A DNA stretch of 10,817 nt from UBA1081 sp964613045 (GTDB lineage Bacteria > Bacillota > Clostridia > Oscillospirales > Acutalibacteraceae): contig CAZTFS010000079.1 of NCBI GenBank assembly GCA_964613045.1, forward strand, positions 1 through 10,817, given 5' to 3'. A program made the translations under genes and the position numbers. Position 1 is the stretch's first letter, and every line of letters begins with the position of its first letter. Below are positions 1 through 5,517 of the stretch, piece by piece. The notes below the pieces were generated by a model. It was not told the origin of the DNA. It did no database searches and saw only the letters and a list, made by a program, of their open reading frames with translations.

Positions 1-13
1 AGCATATATATCT

Positions 14-31
14 ATCTGCGAAGTTGCAGAT
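14..31. repeat. Small inverted repeat near the window edge
   Basis: Perfect 6-bp arms ATCTGC (14-19) and GCAGAT (26-31) flank a 6-nt loop. No T-run follows, so it is not a convincing terminator on the + strand. It could be the end of an upstream transcription unit cut off by the window, or a protein site upstream of the phospholipase promoter. Short arms in AT-rich DNA can arise by chance. Confidence 0.25.
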
Positions 32-51
32 GTTTATACTCTGAATCAGAA

Positions 52-79
52 TTGACAACAGAAAATATTAATGTTAAAA
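52..79 (+). promoter_or_regulatory. Possible sigma-A promoter for the phosphodiesterase gene
   Basis: A consensus -35 TTGACA (52-57) is followed after 16 nt by TTAAAA (74-79), a weak -10. The start codon is at 114, giving a leader of about 27 nt. A small dyad, ATGTT-AAA-AACAT (71-83), overlaps the -10 region. The -35 is convincing and the -10 is not. Confidence 0.4.
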
Positions 80-113
80 ACATGTTATATTTTTGTTTGA
101 TGAAGGTGATAAA

Positions 114-1250
114 ATGGTTTTGTTACAAAGTAAAATAACGAAAGCATTTGCGGCAATTTCGGTTATTCTTTCTCTTTTGTTTTCGGCTATGAGCGTTAAT
201 GATTTTGTAATAGAAGAAAATTACGTACGGCAGAATGAACACATGGATCAGCTCGTCAATGAATATTATACTGATTATACGCCCTGTGATGAAAGTATAA
301 TCGCAGGTTACGATATTGAACAGGCGATCGCTGACGGGGTTAAGTATAATGAGGTTGCTTTTATAGGTACTCATAACAGCTATCAGCTTGAGTCTACCGA
401 TGAATACAAAGCATTTTATACTGCACTCAGCGATCTTACGTTTGGTATTGTTGACGGCAGTCTGACATCATTCAACATGGAATCTTTGACTTCTCAGCTT
501 CAGCTGGGAATAAGAAGCCTTGAGCTGGACATTGAAACTGTTGTTGCAGACGGTGAGACAAGTTTTGTTGTAAGTCATTCACCACTGCTTGATACTACCT
601 CAAATTGCTATGATTTTGAAACGGCTCTTACAGAGATAAAAATGTGGTCTGATGCAAATCCTAACCATCTTCCCGTAACGATAATAATTGAGCCGAAGCA
701 AGGTGTGCTTCCCGTTAACGGAATGAAAAATTTCAGTCTTAAATATGCAAATGAGTTTGATGTTCTTATCAGAGATGTTTTAGGTGAAACTCTTTTGACT
801 CCTGCTGATATGATGGGTGATTACGAAAACTTCAAAGCAATGCGTGAGGCTGACGGTTGGCTTCCTTTGGGTGAAACAATGGGCAAAGTTATTGTTCTTT
901 TGCATGATACAGCAGTCACTGACAGCTATATAAATCAGGATAAAACTATCAGATCGCAGGCAATGTTCCCCATGCTCAGATATGCTGACAGAAATGCATC
1001 TTATGCGTCTTTTATTATTGATAATTCTCCGTCTGATGCATTGAAACATAAGGAAGAATCTATTGACAGATGCAATCTCATCGTAAGAGTCAGAGCCGAC
1101 AGCTACCCGACTTACAGCGAATCAAAATATGAAAAAGCTCTTGATTGCGGTGCGCAGATAATCTCAACTGATTATCCTGTAAAAAGTCAAGAGACTGAAC
1201 AGCATGAATTCACCTTTGACGGCGGATATCTGACAGTAATAAATCAATAA
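114..1250 (+). CDS. Secreted phosphatidylinositol-specific phospholipase C-like phosphodiesterase (SaPLC1-like)
   Basis: A 378-aa protein from the ATG at 114. This start is preferred over an in-frame TTG at 93 because GAAGGTG ends 5 nt before it. Residues 1-10 are basic and 11-27 hydrophobic, so an export signal or N-terminal anchor is likely; there is no lipobox cysteine or LPXTG motif. Residues about 78-200 carry PI-PLC X-domain hallmarks: GTHNSY with catalytic His87, the acidic pair in LELDI (Glu137, Asp139), a second His155 in VSHSP, and Glu193 in IIIEPK. Later blocks VRVRAD (324-329) and STDYP (351-355) complete the TIM-barrel fold. The pattern fits Ca2+-dependent bacterial PI-PLC of the Streptomyces SaPLC1 type, which cleave phosphoinositides or related glycerophosphodiester/GPI substrates outside the cell. 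The true substrate cannot be read from sequence. The gene stands alone and ends at a shared terminator with vanZ. Confidence 0.82.
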   Translation: MVLLQSKITKAFAAISVILSLLFSAMSVNDFVIEENYVRQNEHMDQLVNEYYTDYTPCDESIIAGYDIEQAIADGVKYNEVAFIGTHNSYQLESTDEYKAFYTALSDLTFGIVDGSLTSFNMESLTSQLQLGIRSLELDIETVVADGETSFVVSHSPLLDTTSNCYDFETALTEIKMWSDANPNHLPVTIIIEPKQGVLPVNGMKNFSLKYANEFDVLIRDVLGETLLTPADMMGDYENFKAMREADGWLPLGETMGKVIVLLHDTAVTDSYINQDKTIRSQAMFPMLRYADRNASYASFIIDNSPSDALKHKEESIDRCNLIVRVRADSYPTYSESKYEKALDCGAQIISTDYPVKSQETEQHEFTFDGGYLTVINQ

Positions 1251-1256
1251 TATCAA

Positions 1257-1287
1257 AAAACCAACGGACTACACTGCCGTTGGTTTT
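1257..1287. terminator. Bidirectional rho-independent terminator between convergent genes
   Basis: CCAACGG (1261-1267) pairs perfectly with CCGTTGG (1277-1283), with flanking AAAA/TTTT and a 9-nt loop. The tail is T-rich on both strands: TTTTACTTTT to the right and a run of six T to the left. It lies 6 nt after the phosphodiesterase stop. The vanZ stop codon (1269-1271) falls in the loop, so the hairpin also encodes the last VanZ residues. Confidence 0.9.
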
Positions 1288-1769
1288 ACTTTTCGTATCT
1301 TAAAGTACAGATATATAACAAGAAATAAGAATAATATTCCGAACAGAACCCCGCAACTGTCAATAAGCATATCTTTTAGCTGACAGCTTCTTCCGGGGAC
1401 AAAATACTGATGTATCTCGTCGGATACTGCATATAATGTACCGCAAAACTGCGAAATTATCAGGGTAAATGCCTTGCTTTTGTAAAAAGATGTACAGACA
1501 GCGGACAAAAGAGATCCTAAAAGTGCGTATTCTGTAAAGTGGGCAGTTTTTCTGATAAAACTGATTGCTGTGTTTGAGATAGTTGCGATCTGTTCGTCGG
1601 TCAGCTTAAAGTTTTCAAGAATGCCGATCATCAGTGAATCTGCTATGGGATCGCTTTTTGCACTTGATTCATCTGCAGTGTCGGCAGACAGAGAAAATAT
1701 CAGTGTACACATCATAAGAGTAAGGATAATAAGTATGCATCTGATTGCTGTAAGCTTATTTCTTTTCAT
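1269..1769 (-). CDS. VanZ-family membrane protein
   Basis: A 166-aa protein from the ATG at 1769, with AGGTG (1775-1779) as Shine-Dalgarno. An N-terminal hydrophobic segment (about 9-28) is followed by a polar stretch, FSLSADTADESSAKS (25-39), that resembles the conserved region after TM1 in this family. Other family signatures are RKTAHFTEYALLG (73-85) and DEIHQYFVPGR (117-127), followed by D-x3-D and a hydrophobic C-terminal helix (about 139-156). Four membrane segments are likely (about 9-28, 80-95, 99-116, 139-156). VanZ from Enterococcus gives low-level teicoplanin resistance, but most family members have no known role and an envelope function is only a guess. It is transcribed alone, from a near-consensus promoter with a very short leader. 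The final KPTAV residues are encoded by the shared terminator hairpin. Confidence 0.85.
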   Translation of the reverse strand: MKRNKLTAIRCILIILTLMMCTLIFSLSADTADESSAKSDPIADSLMIGILENFKLTDEQIATISNTAISFIRKTAHFTEYALLGSLLSAVCTSFYKSKAFTLIISQFCGTLYAVSDEIHQYFVPGRSCQLKDMLIDSCGVLFGILFLFLVIYLYFKIRKVKPTAV

Positions 1770-1786
1770 TTTATCACCTGTTATTT

Positions 1787-1815
1787 ATTATATATGTTTG
1801 AATCGTCGGTTGCAA
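1787..1815 (-). promoter_or_regulatory. Sigma-A promoter of vanZ, very short leader
   Basis: Read leftwards, TTGCAA (1810-1815) is followed after 17 nt by a consensus TATAAT (1787-1792). Transcription should start near 1780, about 10 nt before the ATG (1769). The Shine-Dalgarno AGGTG (1775-1779) would then lie at the very 5' end of the message. Confidence 0.75.
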
Positions 1816-1844
1816 TAAAAAATAAAATAAATACAACAAAAGAC

Positions 1845-1873
1845 TTGAAAAATGAAACGAAATCAATTATAAT
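1845..1873 (+). promoter_or_regulatory. Sigma-A promoter of the tRNA-Thr gene
   Basis: TTGAAA (1845-1850), a 17-nt spacer and a consensus TATAAT (1868-1873). The mature tRNA starts 20 nt after the -10, leaving a short 5' leader for RNase P. It is divergent from the vanZ promoter, with the two -35 boxes 29 bp apart. Confidence 0.85.
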
Positions 1874-1892
1874 TATTCAGTCAATCGAATTT

Positions 1893-1968
1893 GCTGGTGT
1901 AGCTCAGTTGGTAGAGCAGCGCATTCGTAATGCGCAGGTCACGTGTTCGAGTCACGCCACCAGCTCCA
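1893..1968 (+). tRNA. tRNA-Thr (anticodon CGT)
   Basis: All cloverleaf parts can be placed. The acceptor GCTGGTG (1893-1899) pairs with CACCAGC (1958-1964). The D arm is GCTC/GAGC (1902-1905, 1914-1917). The anticodon stem GCGCA/TGCGC encloses the loop TTCGTAA (1924-1930), with anticodon CGT at 1926-1928 reading ACG. The T arm has loop TTCGAGT (1946-1952). The discriminator is T1965 and CCA is encoded (1966-1968). One oddity is that the outermost T-stem pair (A1941 with C1957, positions 49-65) is an A-C mismatch; the other four pairs are intact. The gene has its own promoter and terminator and is monocistronic. Confidence 0.96.
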
Positions 1969-2003
1969 AATAAAAGCTCCCGTCAGGAACGGGAGCTTTT
2001 ATT
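1969..2003. terminator. Bidirectional terminator for tRNA-Thr and the ftsH-pgsA operon
   Basis: A perfect 15-bp stem (1969-1983 with 1989-2003) has a GC-rich core, GCTCCCG/CGGGAGC, and a 5-nt loop. The outer stem supplies A-runs and T-runs on both sides. It begins directly after the tRNA CCA and lies 11 nt beyond the pgsA stop, so it can end transcripts arriving from either direction. Confidence 0.93.
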
Positions 2004-2014
2004 GTATGTGTTTT

Positions 2015-2572
2015 TTATTTTGATGCAGCAAAAATTCGTTTAAATCTGTGGATTCCGTAAAGAATTGTTGAAACAATCATCGCTGCTGAACAAAGGATGA
2101 TCAGTACATTTGCAATTGTTAAAGGTATATTCGGAAAGAACAGCAGTACAAGCATTACTGTATATAAGAACACTGTGCAAGCCTTACCGTACCACAATGC
2201 ACCATTTACCTGTTTTGTTGCTTTTGTTTCCCAAAGTGCTGTTATAACCATGAAAATTTCTTTCACGATCAATATTATAAAAGCAGGTAACATAAGCTTA
2301 TATTTTGTAAGCAAGCAATACATCATCGCTGCCTGAGTTAATTTATCTGCAACAGGGTCAAGTGCCTTTCCTATATCCGTTACTTGATTATAACGGCGAG
2401 CAATTTTGCCGTCAAGTACATCTGTTAACGCCGAAACAGCAACGAAAACTGCTGTTAGTATACCGTGTTGTAACGAACAGTATGCCCATATAATCAAGGG
2501 AATCAATGCAAGGCGCAAATAAGTTAGAATATTGGGAACTGTAAAAAAATCTTTAAGTTTAATAGTTTTCAT
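2015..2572 (-). CDS. pgsA: CDP-diacylglycerol--glycerol-3-phosphate 3-phosphatidyltransferase (PgsA)
   Basis: Integral membrane enzyme that makes phosphatidylglycerophosphate from CDP-diacylglycerol and glycerol-3-phosphate, the committed step to phosphatidylglycerol and cardiolipin. The CDP-alcohol phosphotransferase signature D-x2-DG-x2-AR-x8-G-x3-D-x3-D is complete (Asp51, Asp54, Gly55, Ala58, Arg59, Gly68, Asp72, Asp76, counted from the start at 2572). The N-terminal VPNILTYLRL block and several hydrophobic helices are typical, and 185 aa is a normal length. An ATG at 2587, 1 nt after the ftsH stop, would add five residues but has no Shine-Dalgarno. The ATG at 2572 has GGAG 9 nt upstream, so I prefer it. 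It is the second gene of an operon with ftsH, and translational coupling is likely. PgsA and the related PgsA2/cardiolipin synthase-like enzymes are hard to separate by eye. Confidence 0.9.
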   Translation of the reverse strand: MKTIKLKDFFTVPNILTYLRLALIPLIIWAYCSLQHGILTAVFVAVSALTDVLDGKIARRYNQVTDIGKALDPVADKLTQAAMMYCLLTKYKLMLPAFIILIVKEIFMVITALWETKATKQVNGALWYGKACTVFLYTVMLVLLFFPNIPLTIANVLIILCSAAMIVSTILYGIHRFKRIFAASK

Positions 2573-2588
2573 CCCTATGTTCTCCATT

Positions 2589-4403
2589 TTATGAATTCAG
2601 GATATTCATAAATTCATCGCCGGTGATTGTTTCATTTTCATAAAGATACTGTGAAAGCTCGTCAAGCTTTGCTTTGTTTTCCGTGATGATCTGTTTTGCT
2701 TTTTCGTATTGCTTTTTAACAAGAGCAACGACCTGACGGTCTATCTCTGTTTGTGTTTCGGCAGAACAGGCAAGGGAAGCGTCACCGCCCAGATACTGAT
2801 TTGTTACCGTTTCAAGAGCTACCATGCCGAATTCTTCGCTCATGCCGTAACGGGCTATCATCGCACGGGCAAGCTTTGTTGCCTGCTCAATATCATTTGA
2901 AGCACCTGTTGTTATCGAGCCTACCGCAACTTCTTCCGCAACACGGCCGCCTGTGTAGGTTGCAATTTTATTTTCGATCTCTTCCTTGCTCATCAGATAA
3001 TGGTTTCCTTCGTCAACCTGCATCGTGTAACCCAATGCACCCGAGGTACGGGGGACAATAGTGATCTTCTGAACAGGTGCAGAATTTGTCTGCTTTGCCG
3101 CTACGAGGGCATGTCCGATCTCGTGGTAGGAAACGATCATCTTCTCTCTGTCGGTAAGAATTGCGTTCTTTTTCTGATAGCCTGCGATAACGACCTCTAT
3201 GCTTTCTTCAAGATCGGCTTGAGTTGCAGATTTTCTGCCTGCACGGACTGCTCGCAATGCAGCCTCATTTACAATATTTGCAAGCTCGGCACCCGAAGCA
3301 CCCGAAGCCATACGGGCAATATGTGAGAAATCCGCATCGGGAGCGACTTTTATCTTCTTTGCATGAACCTTGAGAATTTCCTCTCTGCCTTTAAGGTCAG
3401 GTAATTCAACAGGCACACGGCGGTCAAATCTGCCGGGACGTGTAAGTGCAGGATCAAGGGTTTCGGGACGGTTTGTAGCAGCAAGGATGATAACACCGCT
3501 GTTGCCCTCAAAGCCGTCCATTTCGGTAAGAAGCTGATTGAGTGTCTGCTCTCGCTCGTCATTACCGCCTATTCTGCCGTCACGCTTCTGACCGATAGCA
3601 TCGATCTCGTCAATAAATACGATACAGGGGGCTTTTTCCTTTGCCTGCTTAAAAAGATCTCTGACCTTTGAAGCACCCATACCTACAAACATTTCAACGA
3701 ACTCGGAACCCGATATTGAAAAGAAGGGCACATTTGCCTCACCGGCAACTGCCTTTGCAAGCATCGTTTTGCCTGTTCCGGGCGGGCCTACGAGAAGGAT
3801 ACCCTTAGGCATTGATGCACCTATCTCGGAGTATTTTTGCGGATTATGCAGATAATCAACTATTTCAGTCAGATTTTCTTTGGCTTCATCTTCACCTGCA
3901 ACATCATCGAATTTGATTCCGTTTGAAGATTTTACATAAACCTTGGCGTTGGATTTGCCCATGTCGAACATCATGGAATTTTTTCCGCCGCCGGCTTTTT
4001 TCATCAGTTGCTTTGACAGAAGCTGACCTATTGCGAAAAAGGCTGCCATAGGCAGAATCCAGCTGATCAGAAAGCTTGCTATCGGAGAAGCTTCTTCAAT
4101 TATCTCACTTGAGAATACAGCTCCCGCTTCGTAAAGTCTTTTGTTCAGATCTGTGTCCGGCACAATACCTGTTTTATAATAATTACTCTCAGTTTTATCG
4201 GTGAAGACGATTCTGTTACTCTGGATCTCAACTTTGCCGATATTTTCTTCCTCAATCATTGTCATAAAAGTACCGTAATCAACTTCCTTGATCTGATACT
4301 CTGCAAATAACGGCAACGCCACAAGGTTAAACAGAAGAATTACCGCTAAAGCGATTCCGTAATAAAAAATCAACGGTTTTTTCGGCTTTTTTACTTCGTT
4401 CAA
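2589..4403 (-). CDS. ftsH: ATP-dependent zinc metalloprotease FtsH
   Basis: Membrane-anchored AAA+ protease that extracts and degrades membrane and short-lived soluble proteins. From a TTG start at 4403 it is 604 aa. TM1 is about 11-32, an extracytoplasmic domain spans about 33-106 and TM2 is about 107-127. The AAA module has Walker A GPPGTGKT (206-213), the pore motif MFVG (238-241), Walker B FIDEID (263-268) and a second region of homology ending in RPGRFDR (322-328). The M41 peptidase has HEIGH (427-431) for zinc binding, with Asp504 in SNDIEQ as probable third ligand. The TTG is chosen because a strong AGGGGG lies 7 nt upstream. An open frame continues to 4574, but that extension is not FtsH-like, overlaps the promoter and has no good ribosome site. 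First gene of an operon with pgsA. HEIGH instead of the usual HEAGH still fits HExxH. Confidence 0.96.
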   Translation of the reverse strand: MNEVKKPKKPLIFYYGIALAVILLFNLVALPLFAEYQIKEVDYGTFMTMIEEENIGKVEIQSNRIVFTDKTESNYYKTGIVPDTDLNKRLYEAGAVFSSEIIEEASPIASFLISWILPMAAFFAIGQLLSKQLMKKAGGGKNSMMFDMGKSNAKVYVKSSNGIKFDDVAGEDEAKENLTEIVDYLHNPQKYSEIGASMPKGILLVGPPGTGKTMLAKAVAGEANVPFFSISGSEFVEMFVGMGASKVRDLFKQAKEKAPCIVFIDEIDAIGQKRDGRIGGNDEREQTLNQLLTEMDGFEGNSGVIILAATNRPETLDPALTRPGRFDRRVPVELPDLKGREEILKVHAKKIKVAPDADFSHIARMASGASGAELANIVNEAALRAVRAGRKSATQADLEESIEVVIAGYQKKNAILTDREKMIVSYHEIGHALVAAKQTNSAPVQKITIVPRTSGALGYTMQVDEGNHYLMSKEEIENKIATYTGGRVAEEVAVGSITTGASNDIEQATKLARAMIARYGMSEEFGMVALETVTNQYLGGDASLACSAETQTEIDRQVVALVKKQYEKAKQIITENKAKLDELSQYLYENETITGDEFMNILNS

Positions 4404-4416
4404 AATGATTCCCCCT
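4401..4416 (-). promoter_or_regulatory. Ribosome binding site deciding a TTG start for ftsH
   Basis: Read leftwards, AGGGGG (4416-4411) precedes TTG (4403-4401) by 7 nt. No ATG lies at this distance, and the protein from the TTG begins with the short basic tail and TM1 expected of FtsH. The G-run is also one arm of an inverted repeat. Confidence 0.75.
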
Positions 4417-4450
4417 AAGTATATAGTAAGCATTATACAGTCTAAGGGGG
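4411..4450. repeat. Inverted repeat flanking the ftsH -10 box and including its Shine-Dalgarno
   Basis: CCCCCTAAG (4411-4419) and CTAAGGGGG (4442-4450) are inverted copies matching at 8 of 9 positions, 22 bp apart. The proximal arm contains the ftsH Shine-Dalgarno. The putative -10 lies between the arms. It could act as a DNA operator, or fold in longer transcripts to hide the ribosome site. Confidence 0.5.
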
Positions 4451-4459
4451 CAATATGAA
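4432..4459 (-). promoter_or_regulatory. Probable promoter of the ftsH-pgsA operon
   Basis: Read leftwards, a consensus TATAAT (4437-4432) is preceded after 16 nt by a poor -35, TTCATA (4459-4454). Transcription would begin near 4425, about 22 nt before the TTG start. The weak -35 suggests either activation or a modest basal level. Confidence 0.5.
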
Positions 4460-4519
4460 CTGAAACGAAACAAAACTCTTCTTTTTGTCGAAAATAATAT
4501 TTCTTTTTCGGTGTGAAAA

Positions 4520-4575
4520 AGTGATATTTCAAACTATCATTTACAGTGATATTTTTGCCAAGAGGCAATATCACT
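4520..4575. repeat. Triple AGTGATAT boxes upstream of ftsH
   Basis: AGTGATATTT occurs at 4520-4529 and again at 4545-4554, 25 bp start to start. An inverted copy, AATATCACT, is at 4567-4575. The last two form an inverted repeat with arms of 15 and 12 nt (4545-4559 and 4564-4575) that pair except for a 3-nt bulge, around a 4-nt loop. No coding role is convincing here. This may be a binding site for a regulator of the ftsH operon, about 60-115 bp upstream of its -35. Confidence 0.45.
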
Positions 4576-4594
4576 CGCCGTCAGGCAAATATAA

Positions 4595-4627
4595 TTGAGG
4601 CACACTTCCTTACGGAGTGTGCCTCAA
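4595..4627 (-). terminator. Terminator of the ireB operon
   Basis: A perfect 12-bp stem (4595-4606 with 4616-4627, TTGAGGCACACT and its complement) has a 9-nt loop, 16 nt beyond the stop of the 97-aa gene. On the leftward strand it is followed by AATTATATTTG, an imperfect T-tract, so some readthrough into ftsH is possible. Confidence 0.75.
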
Positions 4628-4643
4628 GGTAGTCGAAGCTCTT

Positions 4644-4937
4644 TTACTGTGAAAGTGCTCTTTCAAGCCAGATGGATGCGATATCCATTGCCTGATAAAG
4701 CCCCTGCTTGTCACTTTTTTTGACAATTTTATCTCTGGGCCGTACATCGGGATCAGTGTTCAGAAGCATTACAGATACTCTGTTTGCGACGTCAAGCTCG
4801 CCGACTTTTTTTGTTGAGTTGATCTGCATCATGATTACAAACGGATCACTCATGTTGCCGTAGTAAAGTGTTTTGCCACAGCGTACAAGGGGTCTGCCTT
4901 TATAGGTCAGGAACTTCTGTTCCTTCTTTGCTGCCAT
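4644..4937 (-). CDS. Conserved-looking hypothetical protein, 97 aa, downstream of ireB
   Basis: I do not recognise a named family. The protein is soluble, with no signal peptide or membrane segment. It opens with a lysine-rich tail, then a beta-rich part, FLTYKGRPLVRCGKTLYYG (9-27), followed by MSDPFVIMMQI (29-39). A middle strand, VSVMLLNTD (54-62), leads to a basic linker with DKIVKKSDK (69-77) and a C-terminal helix, GLYQAMDIASIWLERAL (79-95). The ATG at 4937 has AAGGA about 9 nt upstream. It starts 6 nt after the ireB stop, with no promoter between, so the two are surely cotranscribed and perhaps functionally linked. In many Firmicutes the gene next to ireB is ruvX or a DUF1292 gene; this protein resembles neither. 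It is real by codon use, position and terminator placement. Confidence 0.8.
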   Translation of the reverse strand: MAAKKEQKFLTYKGRPLVRCGKTLYYGNMSDPFVIMMQINSTKKVGELDVANRVSVMLLNTDPDVRPRDKIVKKSDKQGLYQAMDIASIWLERALSQ

Positions 4938-4943
4938 TTAGAT

Positions 4944-5210
4944 TCATCCTTCCTTATTATCGTCATTCACGCCGAGGTAATCCTTGATGAGTGACTGCAG
5001 AAGCTCATAACGGTCGATCTTCATAATCGTACTTCTTGCGTTATTATAGGTTGTGATGTAAGCAGGATCTTCTGAAATAAGATAGCCGACTATCTGACTT
5101 ACGGGATTATATCCTTTTTCCTCAAGGGCATCGTAAACCTGAGCGAGCATTGCTTTTATTTGCGAATCCCTGTCACCCTGTAATTTGAACTGAATAGTTT
5201 TATCTGTCAT
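4944..5210 (-). CDS. ireB: IreB family regulatory phosphoprotein (formerly DUF965)
   Basis: An 88-aa protein from the ATG at 5210, which has AGAGGTG 6 nt upstream. A GTG at 5219 is in frame but would sit on that ribosome site. The signature block EKGYNPVSQIVGYLISEDPA (31-50), then YNNAR (55-59), and helices rich in Leu and Asp/Lys match IreB/YrzL proteins and their usual length. In Enterococcus faecalis, IreB is a small dimer phosphorylated near its N-terminus by the PASTA kinase IreK, and it restrains intrinsic cephalosporin resistance. Thr2 and Thr5 here are candidate equivalents of the modified threonines. First gene of a two-gene operon; the usual alaS and ruvX neighbours are absent. Its promoter carries a 23-bp dyad. 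Confidence 0.93.
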   Translation of the reverse strand: MTDKTIQFKLQGDRDSQIKAMLAQVYDALEEKGYNPVSQIVGYLISEDPAYITTYNNARSTIMKIDRYELLQSLIKDYLGVNDDNKEG

Positions 5211-5231
5211 AAAGGTCACCTCTTTCGGTTA

Positions 5232-5248
5232 TGCCGAAGAAATCGGCA
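5232..5248 (-). promoter_or_regulatory. Small hairpin in the ireB leader
   Basis: TGCCGA (5232-5237) and TCGGCA (5243-5248) form a perfect 6-bp stem with a 5-nt loop, between the promoter and the Shine-Dalgarno of ireB. No T-run follows. It may stabilise the message or affect translation. Confidence 0.35.
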
Positions 5249-5259
5249 CAAATACTGAT

Positions 5260-5282
5260 ACATTATGTATTATACATCATGT
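5260..5282. promoter_or_regulatory. 23-bp dyad centred on the ireB -10 box (candidate operator)
   Basis: Arms of 11 bp (5260-5270 and 5272-5282) are complementary at 10 of 11 positions around the centre base 5271. The -10 hexamer of the leftward ireB promoter (5269-5274) lies across the centre. This is where a dimeric repressor would block RNA polymerase. AT-rich DNA raises the chance of coincidence, but the length is notable. Confidence 0.5.
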
Positions 5283-5297
5283 AATCAAAAATTACAA
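5269..5297 (-). promoter_or_regulatory. Sigma-A promoter of the ireB operon
   Basis: Read leftwards, TTGTAA (5297-5292), a 17-nt spacer and consensus TATAAT (5274-5269). The start point should be near 5262, giving a leader of about 50 nt before the ATG at 5210. Confidence 0.8.
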
Positions 5298-5337
5298 CAC
5301 AATTTTAAATATTTTTATTTTCTTTCAAACATATCTG

Positions 5338-5346
5338 TGATACAAT
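5338..5346 (+). promoter_or_regulatory. Extended -10 promoter for the nnr-mazF unit
   Basis: TGA immediately precedes TACAAT (5341-5346), an extended -10 arrangement; no good -35 is seen at the right distance. Transcription would start near 5353, so almost the whole repeat element at 5359-5480 would be the 5' leader of the message. Confidence 0.5.
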
Positions 5347-5358
5347 GGAGTAAATAAT

Positions 5359-5480
5359 AATTTGTCGGACCAATTAACAATGTACAATGTACAATTTACA
5401 ATTATGCAGTTGTAGCGATGCAGGCGGTTTTTTTGTAAATCATTGTACATTGTAAATTGTAAATTGTTCATTGATAAATT
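5359..5480 (+). repeat. Heptad-arm repeat element, copy 1
   Basis: The left arm is five 7-bp units of the form CAATNTA (5371-5405). The right arm is five units of the form CATTGTA/AATTGTA (5441-5475). The ends, AATTTGTC and GATAAATT, are inverted copies with one mismatch. A unique core (about 5406-5440) includes GCGATGCAGGCGG and seven T. Fifty bases (5411-5460) are identical to copy 2. It holds no open frame of note and has the size and symmetry of a MITE-like or structured intergenic repeat. It lies between the extended -10 promoter and the nnr ribosome site. Confidence 0.85.
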
Positions 5481-5517
5481 CTGATTTGCCATTCAACCAA
5501 CAAAGGAAGTGTTATAA

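Noticed and set aside
780..1049. Minus-strand frame within the phosphodiesterase gene
   Set aside because: Shadow of a well-supported gene, with no start signal.
4404..4574. N-terminal extension of ftsH to an upstream start at 4574
   Set aside because: The extension is unlike FtsH, covers the -10 box and the repeat boxes, and the TTG at 4403 has a much better ribosome site.
5411..5440. T-run in the repeat core as a terminator
   Set aside because: No stable GC-rich stem directly precedes it, and in copy 1 it would cut off nnr from its promoter.
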